A DNA stretch of 64,000 nt from Pseudoselenomonas ruminantium (GCF_900104055.1 NZ_FNJQ01000015.1:1-64000), one strand, 5' to 3'. Positions 43,527-51,619 are shown, counted from the stretch's first letter. Numbers and translations: made by a program. The notes: generated by a model from the letters alone, not told the origin.

Positions 43527-43922
43527 TTATAAAGATTTTAATAGGTTAGGCTGCAAGGAAAGCAGCTTAAGCAGGTTGGAGATTGCCCGGCTGGGAAGGA
43601 TTTCACCACTCTCATATTTTTGAAAAGCTTTTTTCCCACCGCCAAGGATAGTCCCAGCCTGAACCTGTGTGAGCTTCAGTTTCTTACGGATGGAACGTAT
43701 ATCGTTGGGAAGTAACAGATTTTCAGCTTCTGCCTTTACCTGGTTGAGAGCACGGTCGTAGACTTTCATATCCTCATCGGTGAAGGTTCCTTCATCGATG
43801 TCAGCTGGATACCAACCAGGCATGGGGAAGGTTTTACTGTGGCCTTGGTAGGTAAGCGTGATATTTCGAATGTCACGGACGAGTTTTTCGCCAGTCTCGG
43901 CATCATATTTAATTGTTTCCAT
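43527..43922 (-). CDS. mqsA: MqsA-family antitoxin lacking the zinc cysteines
   Basis: 131 residues. The C-terminal ~65 residues are an XRE-type helix-turn-helix typical of MqsA: IRSIRKKLKLTQVQAGTILGGGKKAFQKYESGE, followed by SRAISNLLKLL. The N-terminal half keeps the MqsA-like order (a strand with ITLTYQGHSKTFPMPGWYPADIDEG) but has no cysteine at all, whereas the E. coli protein binds zinc through two Cys pairs. It should neutralise MqsR and repress the operon. It lies ten bases downstream of the toxin gene, the toxin-first order characteristic of mqsRA. Confidence 0.85.
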   Translation of the reverse strand: METIKYDAETGEKLVRDIRNITLTYQGHSKTFPMPGWYPADIDEGTFTDEDMKVYDRALNQVKAEAENLLLPNDIRSIRKKLKLTQVQAGTILGGGKKAFQKYESGEILPSRAISNLLKLLSLQPNLLKSL

Positions 43923-43931
43923 AGTAATACC

Positions 43932-44234
43932 TCATTTCTCTTTAAACGACAAAAGCGTAAAGTCAGTAATGGTACCTTGCGTGAATTTGATATAAAGGGT
44001 GAACCCTTTATAAGGAACGTGATAAACATCTTGCCAGATATGATGGTCCTGATAGGATGTCATGGATTTGTAAAAATGCTTGCGCTCCATGGCCTGGATA
44101 GCGGTACGAATATCGGTTCTGTTGAATCCAAGTGCGAATGCGCCACGGATAGCTGACATTTTGATTTCGTACTTGGAATGCTTGAATGATTCCAGGTCAT
44201 AGGTTGGTGTGTACTTATCTAAAACATTGGGCAT
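43932..44234 (-). CDS. mqsR: MqsR-family mRNA interferase toxin
   Basis: 100 residues, the normal length for MqsR, a ribosome-independent RNase of RelE-like fold that cuts mRNA at GC-containing sites. TPTYDLESFKH, ALGFNRTDIRTAIQAMERKHFYKSMTSY and HHIWQDVYHVPYKGFTLYIKF cover the family core, with the basic and aromatic residues of the active site. ATG is preceded by GAGGAGG. It is transcribed against the flanking glycan genes, so the module is a separate unit inserted between the two glf copies. Confidence 0.9.
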   Translation of the reverse strand: MPNVLDKYTPTYDLESFKHSKYEIKMSAIRGAFALGFNRTDIRTAIQAMERKHFYKSMTSYQDHHIWQDVYHVPYKGFTLYIKFTQGTITDFTLLSFKEK

Positions 44235-44256
44235 AAAGAAGCCTCCTCATATAAAT

Positions 44257-44285
44257 ATTATAGACCATAGTGGTACATATTTCAA
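44257..44285 (-). promoter_or_regulatory. mqsRA promoter with short palindrome
   Basis: On the minus strand TTGAAA (44285-44280) and TATAAT (44262-44257) are 17 bases apart. ACCACTATGGT between them is an imperfect palindrome that could be the antitoxin operator. Bases 44286-44455 hold no clear gene; on the minus strand part of it reads like a short C-x-x-C-containing protein fragment (SKSCHHCKTVLFEKG) without a start, perhaps a gene remnant. Confidence 0.7.
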
Positions 44286-44455
44286 TAAGAACTATTTTTA
44301 TGACCGCTATTCCTATATTCTTCAACGCACTCCTTGAAGATGTGGGCTGCAATGCCTTTCTCGAAAAGCACGGTCTTACAGTGGTGGCAGGATTTTGAAG
44401 GGATATGGGCGAATAGAAATTTATGGAGATTTTTGTCGGGAAGGCAGGGGTGAAG

Positions 44456-45121
44456 ATGGAATTTGAACTTATGGCCTCGATGATGTGTGCTGACTACCGA
44501 AATTTGCAGCGGGAAGTGGAAGAGCTTGATGCGGGCGGGATTGATTCCTTCCATATAGATATTATGGATGGGCGCTATGTGCCTAATTATGCCATGTCGC
44601 TTAATGATTTGCGGTGTATACGGTCGCTTACAGATAAGCCCTTGGATGTACATCTGATGGTGGAGCATCCCAATAATACGATTGAGATATTTATTGAGAG
44701 TTTGCGATTGGGGGATACGATTTACATACATCCTGAGGCGGAGTATCATCCTTCTACAACGCTACAGAAGATCATCAATGCAGGGATTACTCCGGGGATC
44801 GCTATCAATCCTGGCACTAGTTTTGAAACCATTCATGAGATGCTGCGGATTGTGAAGAGTGTACTGGTGATGGCAGTGAATCCCGGCAATGCGGGACAGA
44901 TGTTTCTGCCTTATGTGGGGGAAAAAATCAATAAGCTGTTGTCGGTGAAGGATGAAATGGATTTTGAAATCTACTGGGATGGTGCCTGTGGCCCGGATAA
45001 GATATGGAAATTTGCTCCCATGGGAGTTAAAGGGTTTGTGTTGGGGACAACCTTGCTTTTTGGCAAGGCTAAACCTTATGGTGAAACGTTAAAGGCTATA
45101 CGGGAGTTGAAATTTTCATGA
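44456..45121 (+). CDS. Ribulose-phosphate 3-epimerase family protein
   Basis: 221 residues from ATG 44456, which has AGGGGTG upstream and matches the family's normal length; an ATG at 44423 has no site. The TIM-barrel motifs are present: MASMMCADYRNL at the N-terminus, DSFHIDIMDGRYVPN (metal and catalytic Asp), DVHLMVEHP, AINPGTS, MAVNPGNAGQMF and WDGACGPDKIWKF. It interconverts ribulose 5-phosphate and xylulose 5-phosphate, or a similar pair. The stop overlaps the cytidylyltransferase start by four bases. In this place it probably feeds pentulose phosphate to the reductase and CDP-transferase that follow. Confidence 0.87.
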   Translation: MEFELMASMMCADYRNLQREVEELDAGGIDSFHIDIMDGRYVPNYAMSLNDLRCIRSLTDKPLDVHLMVEHPNNTIEIFIESLRLGDTIYIHPEAEYHPSTTLQKIINAGITPGIAINPGTSFETIHEMLRIVKSVLVMAVNPGNAGQMFLPYVGEKINKLLSVKDEMDFEIYWDGACGPDKIWKFAPMGVKGFVLGTTLLFGKAKPYGETLKAIRELKFS

Positions 45122-45822
45122 ATATTGTAGTTCTTTTGGCAGGAGGCATGGGCAGCCGCATGGGGCAGGATATCCCTAAGCAGTTCATTCATGTGAATAA
45201 TATACCTATAATTATTTATACCTTGCTGGTGCTGGAGCGGCATCCTGAAATTGATGCAGTGGAGGCAGTTTGTATTGAAGGATGGGAAAGAGTGCTGTCT
45301 GGTTATGTGAAGCAGTTTAATATTTCCAAGCTGCGGGGGATCGTTTCTGGCGGAGCTACCCGCTTTTTATCTACCAAGGCTGGTATGATGGCTTTGGGCG
45401 ATGTGGCGGATGATGATGTGCTGATTGTCCATGATGCAGTGCGTCCGTTGGTGTCGCCAGAGTCAATCTCCGATATGATTCGTGTGTGTAAAGAGCATGA
45501 CAATGCCATGACCGTGCTGGATTGTGCCGATACGATGTATATGCGTCAGTCTCCCGACTCTACCGGTCAGGTCGTGGAAAGAGCTGGACTGGTTCGAGGG
45601 CAGACCCCGGAATGCGTGTCTGGCAGGCGCATGCGGGAGATGTATGCCCGGGCAGCGGAGCAGGGGGTGGAGATTGATTCTATCTCGGCACTGCAGGTGG
45701 CTTTGGGATGGCAGATTTTCTTTGCGAAGGGCAGTGAGAGAAATATCAAATTGACTCGTACAGAGGATATAGATATATTCAAGGCCATGCTGGCCACGGA
45801 AAGGGATGAGTGGCTGAAATGA
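45118..45822 (+). CDS. IspD/TarI-family cytidylyltransferase
   Basis: 234 residues. VVLLAGGMGSRMGQDIPKQFI is the CTP-binding loop shared by IspD and TarI, and LIVHDAVRPLVSPESI, GLVRGQTPECVSGRRM and RNIKLTRTEDIDIFKAML complete the family pattern. IspD makes CDP-methylerythritol, TarI makes CDP-ribitol. Linkage with an epimerase and a polyol-type dehydrogenase matches the TarI-TarJ arrangement, so CDP-ribitol (or another CDP-pentitol) is the likely product. The gene overlaps both neighbours by four bases. Confidence 0.85.
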   Translation: MNIVVLLAGGMGSRMGQDIPKQFIHVNNIPIIIYTLLVLERHPEIDAVEAVCIEGWERVLSGYVKQFNISKLRGIVSGGATRFLSTKAGMMALGDVADDDVLIVHDAVRPLVSPESISDMIRVCKEHDNAMTVLDCADTMYMRQSPDSTGQVVERAGLVRGQTPECVSGRRMREMYARAAEQGVEIDSISALQVALGWQIFFAKGSERNIKLTRTEDIDIFKAMLATERDEWLK

Positions 45823-46847
45823 AGGTGTTGAATCTGCATGGTGTGGGAGATCTGCGATACGAGGAAGTGCCGAGGCCTGAGCCTAAGGCAGGAGAGGTGT
45901 TGTTGCAAATCAAGGCTGTGGGCATCTGTGGCAGCGATATCCCTAGGGTGTTCACAAAGGGTACCTATCATTTTCCTACGATTATCGGCCATGAATTTGC
46001 CGGGGAAATCGTGGAGGCGGAAGATAAGGATCTTGTAGGGCAGGGGGCGGCTGTCTTTCCGCTTCTTCCTTGTGGCAAATGTGAAGCTTGTCGGGACGAG
46101 CAGTATGCCCGTTGCTCCAATTATGACTACTACGGTTCCCGCCGTGATGGTGCCATGGCTGAGTATCTGGCGGTGAAGCGTGAGAATCTTTGCTTTCTGC
46201 CTGCTGGCGTGAGTTATGAGGAGGCGGCTATGAGCGAGCCTGCTGCGGTAGCCCTCCATGCTTTTCATAAAAGTGGTGTAGGACAGGGTGATACACTTCT
46301 TATCTATGGGATAGGTACTATTGGAATGATTATTGCCCAATGGGCCAGGGCGGCAGGCGTGAAGAATATCCTGTTGGCAACTAGGACAGATGATAAAGTG
46401 AATTTTGCGAAGAAATTGGGTTTTGATATGGCTGTTAATGCTGAAAAGGAGAGCTTGAAAGATCTGGTGGATGAAGTCACCGAAGGCAGGGGCGCAGATG
46501 CATGCATTGAGGGGACGGGAGCACCGGAGCCGTGGGCAGAGTGCTTGAGCAATGCCAAAGCTGGTGGCAGAGTGGTCTGTATGGGGAATCCCCAAGCCAA
46601 TATGAGTCTGTCTCAGGATGCTTATTGGAGGATCCTTCGCAAGGAACTGATCCTGATGGGGACTTGGAACAGCAGCTTTGGCAGCAGGGAAAATGACTGG
46701 CTTGAGGCCGTCAAGGCTATGCATGATAAGCGTCTGGATCTGAAGAGCCTCATTACCCATAGATATGCTTTGGCAGAATATAAGGAAGCATTCTCTCTTA
46801 TGCATGAGCGCAGGGAGATGTATTGCAAGGTTATGTTTGTGCTGTGA
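45819..46847 (+). CDS. Zinc-dependent MDR alcohol dehydrogenase (TarJ/polyol-phosphate type)
   Basis: 342 residues from ATG 45819, overlapping the upstream stop (ATGA). The catalytic zinc site is GICGSDI and GHEFAGEIV; the structural zinc site is the four-cysteine run PCGKCEACRDEQYARC near 85-100. YGIGTIGMIIAQWA is the NAD(P) loop. It resembles galactitol-1-phosphate dehydrogenases. Next to a TarI-like cytidylyltransferase it most likely reduces ribulose 5-phosphate (or xylulose 5-phosphate) to the pentitol phosphate. The CDP-pentitol could be donor for the phosphotransferase-like protein at 3308, which is speculative. Confidence 0.85.
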   Translation: MKVLNLHGVGDLRYEEVPRPEPKAGEVLLQIKAVGICGSDIPRVFTKGTYHFPTIIGHEFAGEIVEAEDKDLVGQGAAVFPLLPCGKCEACRDEQYARCSNYDYYGSRRDGAMAEYLAVKRENLCFLPAGVSYEEAAMSEPAAVALHAFHKSGVGQGDTLLIYGIGTIGMIIAQWARAAGVKNILLATRTDDKVNFAKKLGFDMAVNAEKESLKDLVDEVTEGRGADACIEGTGAPEPWAECLSNAKAGGRVVCMGNPQANMSLSQDAYWRILRKELILMGTWNSSFGSRENDWLEAVKAMHDKRLDLKSLITHRYALAEYKEAFSLMHERREMYCKVMFVL

Positions 46848-46864
46848 GATTCTTTAGATGGTAG

Positions 46865-47986
46865 ATGAAGTTTATGTACGACCATTTAATTGTAGGCAGC
46901 GGCCTTTTTGGAGCCGTCTTTGCCCATGAAATGAAGGAGCAAGGCAAGTTCTGCCTGGTGCTGGAGCGCAGGAGCCATGCGGGCGGGAATGTTTACTGCG
47001 AGGAGAAAGAGGGCATCAACATTCATAGGTATGGTGCCCATATTTTTCATACATCTTATAAGGATGTATGGGACTATGTGAACAAATTTGTGGAATTCAA
47101 TAACTATGTGAACTCTCCTGTGGCTAACTTTCATGAAGAACTCTATAACCTTCCCTTTAATATGAATACTTTCACCAAGCTTTGGCCGGAATTGCACACT
47201 CCTGTTGAAGTGGCGGCGAGGATTGAAATTGAACGTAAGGCTGCTGGCATTGGCGAGCCACGGAATCTGGAGGAGCAGGCAATTTCTTTGATTGGCCGTA
47301 CGGTATATGAGAAGCTGATCAAGGGATATACGGAAAAGCAATGGGGACGTCCTTGTAAGGAACTGCCTGCTTTTATCATCAAGCGTCTGCCTGTGCGCTA
47401 TACTTTTGACAACAATTACTTCAATGACCGTTATCAGGGGATTCCGGTGGGAGGATACAACAAGCTGATAGATGCCCTGCTGGAGGGAATTGAGGTGCGA
47501 TTGGATACGGATTATCTGAAAGACAAGTCAAACTTTGATCGATTGGCGAAGAAGATTGTCTACACTGGTCCTATTGATGAATATTTCGGTTACAAGCTGG
47601 GGCGGCTCGAGTACCGTGGGCTGAGATTCGAGACGGAGCGGCTGGAGCAGGAGAACTTCCAGGGCGTGGCGGTGATGAATTTCACGGCTAGGGAGGTACC
47701 CTACACCCGTATTATCGAGCACAAGCATTTCGAGTTCGGCAGGCAGCCGGTTACTTACATAACCCGCGAGTATCCTGCTAATTGGCAGCCAGGGGAAGAG
47801 GCTTATTATCCAGTGAATAATGACAGGAATCAGGAGCTGTATAAACAGTATGCAGACCTGGCGGCTGGTGAGAGGAATGTTATCTTCGGTGGCCGCCTGG
47901 CAGAGTATAAGTATTATGATATGGATGATGTGATAAAGAGTGCCCTGGAGAGGGCTGAGAGGGAATTGGGGAGCCAGGTAATATGA
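46865..47986 (+). CDS. glf: UDP-galactopyranose mutase (second copy)
   Basis: 373 residues, or 370 from the ATG at 46874 that aligns with the start of the first copy. All signatures of UGM are kept (GSGLFGAVFAHEM, RRSHAGGNVY, YGAHIFHTSYKD, YTEKQWGRPCKE, YTGPIDEYFGY). Protein identity to the copy at 42373 is estimated by eye at about 90%; DNA also matches for long stretches, with many third-position changes, so the duplication is not brand-new. The C-terminus is slightly longer (GSQVI). No other glycan gene follows; the remnant repeats begin right after its stop. Confidence 0.93.
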   Translation: MKFMYDHLIVGSGLFGAVFAHEMKEQGKFCLVLERRSHAGGNVYCEEKEGINIHRYGAHIFHTSYKDVWDYVNKFVEFNNYVNSPVANFHEELYNLPFNMNTFTKLWPELHTPVEVAARIEIERKAAGIGEPRNLEEQAISLIGRTVYEKLIKGYTEKQWGRPCKELPAFIIKRLPVRYTFDNNYFNDRYQGIPVGGYNKLIDALLEGIEVRLDTDYLKDKSNFDRLAKKIVYTGPIDEYFGYKLGRLEYRGLRFETERLEQENFQGVAVMNFTAREVPYTRIIEHKHFEFGRQPVTYITREYPANWQPGEEAYYPVNNDRNQELYKQYADLAAGERNVIFGGRLAEYKYYDMDDVIKSALERAERELGSQVI

Positions 47987-48222
47987 TGGTGAGAGCCACA
48001 TATCTCACCGGTCATTCAGTCTCAAGGTCTGGTGTGGTGGCTCTGCCCATCAGAACGGATGGCTCTCACCATCAGAATGTGTGGCTCTTCTCATCGGACA
48101 GGCAGGAGAGCAATCAATCAAGCATTCCTGCTCTATGCCGTTGTCACCGCTGTGCGCTGCAATGGGAGTGGTTTCTTTTTCCCGGAGCGCAGGTGTCGTC
48201 CCGTCAAGCCTGGAATATTCAA
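47987..48222 (+). repeat. Remnant with three ~21-bp imperfect direct repeats (IS21-like end)
   Basis: From 48037 to about 48100, GTGGCTCT..CATCAGAA-type units occur three times at 21-22 base spacing. An inverted GAGAGCCACA copy lies at 47991. Multiple subterminal repeats with this kind of sequence are typical of IS21-family ends, but no transposase gene is present, so this would be a solo remnant. The rest of the stretch holds no gene I can support. Confidence 0.45.
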
Positions 48223-49008
48223 TCAAAGATTGTTGGTATAAAATTGTACGTCTCCCCAGTGTGAAAAATGGTACGGGTTCTTAGAATCTAAATAGATATC
48301 GGAGTATAGGAAGGTGATAATATCCATATCATCAAATAAATCAAATATCCAGTCTTTGGAGTATTTGGCCCACTCTTTTCGTTTCAATTCGAGAGATCCT
48401 TTTTCTGCTTCTATCAATATTTGTGCTTCTTCGTTGCAAAGATATAGTATTAATTCATCTAATACGCTATGCGCAATAATTTCTCTTCCTGCTTGTGCAC
48501 ATGCTATTAAACGTTGAAGTTCAGTTAGTAAATGGTAAAGAAAATCATAGTTATAGTACATCAGAAACTGAGGGGGTAATATATTGGATAGAAAAGAACA
48601 ATCTAATTGTCCAATATGTGAACCTTTCGGCATTCTGGCAAGTTCTGCCATATCATCCGTGATATAATCATGTAAGATATCGCTGCCTATGACAAAAGAT
48701 AAAGCAGCTATGGTTCCGAATCTTTTTTCTAAGTATTCAGACCACTCTTCATGCGCTTTGTAAAAATCAATAGAGAATGCAGTTGATGTTTTTTCATCCA
48801 AGCCTTCCCATTGATGCCAATTTAGTGCCTTGCATATGCCTTTGACCTTATCTTGACGAATCGACTCACCAGATTCATACCTGCTCCAAGTTTTCGTGCC
48901 TACACCTGCGCGAGATGCGGCTTCCTCGATAGTCAACCCTAGTTCGGCCCTTCTTTGTCTTATCTTTTGGGCAAGAGAGTTACTTCCTTGAATTACATTG
49001 ACGGACAT
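48223..49008 (-). CDS. XRE-family transcriptional regulator, 261 residues
   Basis: Starts at ATG 49008, eight bases after AGGAGG. The N-terminal domain is a Cro/C1-type helix-turn-helix: QKIRQRRAELGLTIEEAASRAGVGTKTWSRYESGE (about 12-48, seen here in two parts). The remaining ~190 residues are alpha-helical with no recognised domain; similar long XRE proteins sense signals through such C-terminal parts. It is transcribed away from the XRE-ImmA-PIN operon, and its promoter overlaps a palindrome that it may bind itself. It may regulate the divergent operon (inference). Confidence 0.8.
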   Translation of the reverse strand: MSVNVIQGSNSLAQKIRQRRAELGLTIEEAASRAGVGTKTWSRYESGESIRQDKVKGICKALNWHQWEGLDEKTSTAFSIDFYKAHEEWSEYLEKRFGTIAALSFVIGSDILHDYITDDMAELARMPKGSHIGQLDCSFLSNILPPQFLMYYNYDFLYHLLTELQRLIACAQAGREIIAHSVLDELILYLCNEEAQILIEAEKGSLELKRKEWAKYSKDWIFDLFDDMDIITFLYSDIYLDSKNPYHFSHWGDVQFYTNNL

Positions 49009-49027
49009 AATAAGCACCTCCTTTGAT

Positions 49028-49056
49028 ATACTGACATGTCATTATAACGTCAGTAT
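49028..49056. promoter_or_regulatory. Palindromic operator over the XRE gene promoter
   Basis: ATACTGAC at 49028-49035 and GTCAGTAT at 49049-49056 are perfect inverted repeats separated by 13 bases. A minus-strand TATAAT lies between the arms, so a bound repressor would block the XRE gene. Confidence 0.7.
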
Positions 49057-49175
49057 GGCATGGCTTAAGAGGTTTGTCAACTGAAAAATATGGTATCCAA
49101 GGTTGTGGAATACTCATCTGGAGTATATTGTATTAGTCGCTGTCTATAAATATCTCTAGATATGAGATATTACGC

Positions 49176-49204
49176 TTGATGTTTTGCCCTTAAAAGAGTA
49201 TAAT
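49176..49204 (+). promoter_or_regulatory. Promoter of the XRE-ImmA-PIN operon
   Basis: TTGATG (49176-49181) and TATAAT (49199-49204) with a 17-base spacer. A second TATAAT occurs about 20 bases downstream. There is no obvious copy of the 49028 operator here. Confidence 0.72.
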
Positions 49205-49257
49205 AATTATTAAAGGTAGTATAATCTCATTTTTAAAGATCGTAAGGGGTGGAGGCT

Positions 49258-49623
49258 ATGACTAAATTTATTAACAATGTAAATAAATACTTGTCAGAGA
49301 TGAAGATCAAACAAGCTTATCTGAGCATGATTACAGGCATTGATAAGAATAAGATGTCGCGTTTGTTGACCGGCGTACAAGAGGAAAGTGGAACTGATAT
49401 GGAAAAAATTGCTCGAGGGCTGGGAAAGAATATAGAATTTTTTTTGGCTGATACAATTATTATTCCGCGAGCCTGCACATCCGCTGCTAATAAAATTGCT
49501 TTTTATGCTGGAGAGCCATCCGGAGAGCAGCAACAGATTGCCAATCAGTTGATGGAGCTAATGGAAAATATCGATGAAGTAATGAGTGCAAAGTGTCGAT
49601 TTGAAAACATGGCAAGGGGATAG
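49258..49623 (+). CDS. Small XRE-type helix-turn-helix protein
   Basis: 121 residues from ATG 49258 (AAGGGG upstream); a GTG nine bases earlier is an alternative. Residues ~5-65 form a helix-turn-helix: NVNKYLSEMKIKQAYLSMI, then TGIDKNKMSRLLTG and MEKIARGLGKNIEFFL. The C-terminal half is helical and acidic. It is followed after three bases by an ImmA/IrrE peptidase gene. In XRE-ImmA pairs the peptidase often cleaves the repressor; here this protein is the probable target and autoregulator. Confidence 0.78.
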   Translation: MTKFINNVNKYLSEMKIKQAYLSMITGIDKNKMSRLLTGVQEESGTDMEKIARGLGKNIEFFLADTIIIPRACTSAANKIAFYAGEPSGEQQQIANQLMELMENIDEVMSAKCRFENMARG

Positions 49624-49626
49624 GAA

Positions 49627-50430
49627 ATGGAGATAGATCGTTTACGTACAATCATTGCCTATAGTGATAAGAATCGTGAGGATATACATTCTATGGTAAA
49701 ACGATTCTGTTCATTTGCGGGAATTGAATATGAGAGTGATCTCTTGAATGTTTTACAAATCGTAAGATCATCCTTTAAAAAAAGGGGGTATCTTGTTTTT
49801 GAAATGCCGTTTGCTGATGATGAAATCGGAGCATTATGCTATAAAGGGGATGGAATGGGGTATGTCGTACTGAACACATCTTTGCCCCGGGTAAATGTAA
49901 ACTTTGCCATAGCTCATGAAATATATCATGTTTTTTTCGGATCTGATGAATTAGTTTCCAAGGTTGAATTCGCAGACGATCACTATTATGAACATGAAGA
50001 AGAGTACGCAGCTAATCTTTTTGCGGGTATGTTATTGATGCCGGAGGTTAGTTTTAGAAGAATGTTTTCTAAATTCAAAGAGGATTCTGATGGAAATAGA
50101 GCTGAGATAATCATAAGATTGATGTCATATTATCAGGTGCCATATATGGCGGTATTGATTAGAAGTTTAGAACTGGGGATGATTGCTAGAAGTGAGGTGC
50201 GGGAAGAGACATTCAATATTGAAAGAGACCATATCAATGAAAAGCTGAAAGATTTGTGGCTGGATGAAAGCATCATGGAACCCTCACGTAAGGATGATTA
50301 TGCTCACATTGAGACCGTTGTATCAACGGTTGGAAAAGAGTTTGTTGAAGATGAATACATTAATAAAAGAACGGTCAATAAAGCGCTAAAGAACATGCGT
50401 GAGTTATATTTGAAGATTAAGGGGACGTAA
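49627..50430 (+). CDS. ImmA/IrrE-family metallopeptidase (COG2856)
   Basis: 267 residues. The zinc-peptidase motif is H97-E98-x-x-H101 in AIAHEIYHVFF, and EHEEEYAANLFAGMLLMPEVSF near 120 supplies the third ligand and the usual COG2856 helix. The N-terminal ~60 residues and the helical C-terminal half are family-typical. Such enzymes cleave XRE repressors and control mobile elements or toxin-antitoxin-like operons. It is the middle gene of a three-gene unit (spacings of 3 and 2 bases). Confidence 0.85.
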   Translation: MEIDRLRTIIAYSDKNREDIHSMVKRFCSFAGIEYESDLLNVLQIVRSSFKKRGYLVFEMPFADDEIGALCYKGDGMGYVVLNTSLPRVNVNFAIAHEIYHVFFGSDELVSKVEFADDHYYEHEEEYAANLFAGMLLMPEVSFRRMFSKFKEDSDGNRAEIIIRLMSYYQVPYMAVLIRSLELGMIARSEVREETFNIERDHINEKLKDLWLDESIMEPSRKDDYAHIETVVSTVGKEFVEDEYINKRTVNKALKNMRELYLKIKGT

Positions 50431-50432
50431 GT

Positions 50433-51371
50433 ATGGCGACAACATATACGGAAACCCCTGATAATTTGCATGAAATAGAAGCATCAGTCATTACAGAAAT
50501 TAATGAAATTAAGCGTATGTTCTATCAGGCTGACCGAGTATTCTTTTACGATGCATGTTCCTTCCAAAGACATTCCAATCTGAAAGACACCGAAAGAAAT
50601 ATACTGATTCAGTACTTTGAGAAGCAGGGGGTAACGATTTTTCTGACCAGATGTATATTAATGGAGCTGTCAGGAAATCAGCATAGCTTGGAGAGACGAG
50701 TTACTGATTACATAAAGAGTCTAAATGATGCCAACATAAGAGTTATATTGTTTAATGAAGAATATGCATATAATATTCTTTCAGATTGCTTTTCTTCGAT
50801 TGAGAGAATAAATGAGTATCTTATGTGGGCTGTGCGAATGGTATGCTCCCCTGTTAGTACAATCGCAGATACTCTGAAGGCGGATAGCAGACTGAATTCA
50901 GAAGTGCGTGAAGGAAAAAAACTGAAGGCTTCGAATCTGTATCAAAGATTCTTTTCCGCGGTAAGAGGAAACAAAGAGCATGAGGATGATTTAGGAGAAG
51001 AGATGATAGCAATATGTGTTCACCTCTTATCTAACCTGCCTGGAGTAGCAGATGGAAAGTTGTGTGTTCTGACTGACGATAAAGGTGCTGCAAGTAAGAT
51101 TGACTCTGTTATGAAAAAAGCCAGTCGAGGAAATCAGGGAACAAAAATCATTATATTTAGCACGCCGAAGCTGGTGCAGCATATGTTCTGGGGACATGTT
51201 GAGATGTCAGAGAATGAAATGATCAATATCATTTCGCAAGGAGTATCTGGCAACATTGGAATCATGGGGCTTACAGATTTTGATTTGGAAGTGAATCCGA
51301 AGATATCGCTATCCGTTAGGGACCTTGCACAAAAAATAATGGAACCGAACGGAATTAAAATTGTGTTTTAG
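50433..51371 (+). CDS. PIN-like domain protein, putative nuclease
   Basis: 312 residues, not assigned to a named family. The pattern fits a PIN nuclease: Asp40 in RVFFYDACSF at the end of the first strand, Glu79 in CILMELSG, and the acidic LCVLTDDKGAA near 210, spaced as the metal-binding acids of PIN proteins. The insertion of ~100 residues in the middle and the C-terminal ~80 residues are unexplained. It is coupled to the XRE and ImmA/IrrE genes. An RNase toxin controlled by the first two proteins is plausible but inferred. Confidence 0.55.
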   Translation: MATTYTETPDNLHEIEASVITEINEIKRMFYQADRVFFYDACSFQRHSNLKDTERNILIQYFEKQGVTIFLTRCILMELSGNQHSLERRVTDYIKSLNDANIRVILFNEEYAYNILSDCFSSIERINEYLMWAVRMVCSPVSTIADTLKADSRLNSEVREGKKLKASNLYQRFFSAVRGNKEHEDDLGEEMIAICVHLLSNLPGVADGKLCVLTDDKGAASKIDSVMKKASRGNQGTKIIIFSTPKLVQHMFWGHVEMSENEMINIISQGVSGNIGIMGLTDFDLEVNPKISLSVRDLAQKIMEPNGIKIVF

Positions 51372-51460
51372 ATAATGAATGGAAGATATGCATCTGAAAT
51401 GGATTTTCACTTTTGATGGGCTGACTGGAAAAATATTCTGGTGTTGAGGTATTATTTTTC

Positions 51461-51489
51461 TTGACACCCCTTGAGCCCTATGCTATTAT
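51461..51489 (+). promoter_or_regulatory. Promoter of the rplU operon
   Basis: Consensus TTGACA (51461-51466), 17-base spacer and TATTAT (51484-51489). Confidence 0.85.
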
Positions 51490-51494
51490 TACTA

Positions 51495-51612
51495 ACTGTA
51501 GGCGCCTGTAGTGCGTCTGATTTGGGTTAAAAGCCCATCCCCAACCGCACAGCGAGGCTGTTGAAACTGCCTTGTGGCAGTGCCGTAGTTGGCGAGTAAT
51601 CTTATAGGGAGG
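51495..51612 (+). promoter_or_regulatory. L21 leader-like structured 5' untranslated region
   Basis: About 120 bases with several pairing segments (GGGTTAAAAGCCC, GGCTGTTGAAACTGCC, TGCCTTGTGGCA) lie between the promoter and rplU. The place and size match the ribosomal protein L21 leader known from Firmicutes, through which L21 is thought to regulate its own operon. The assignment is by position and gross structure. Confidence 0.6.
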
Positions 51613-51619
51613 TGTTTTC

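Noticed and set aside
48037-48100. Short direct repeats considered as a CRISPR array
   Set aside because: Only three imperfect copies with no spacers between them and no cas genes; they fit the subterminal repeats of an IS end better.
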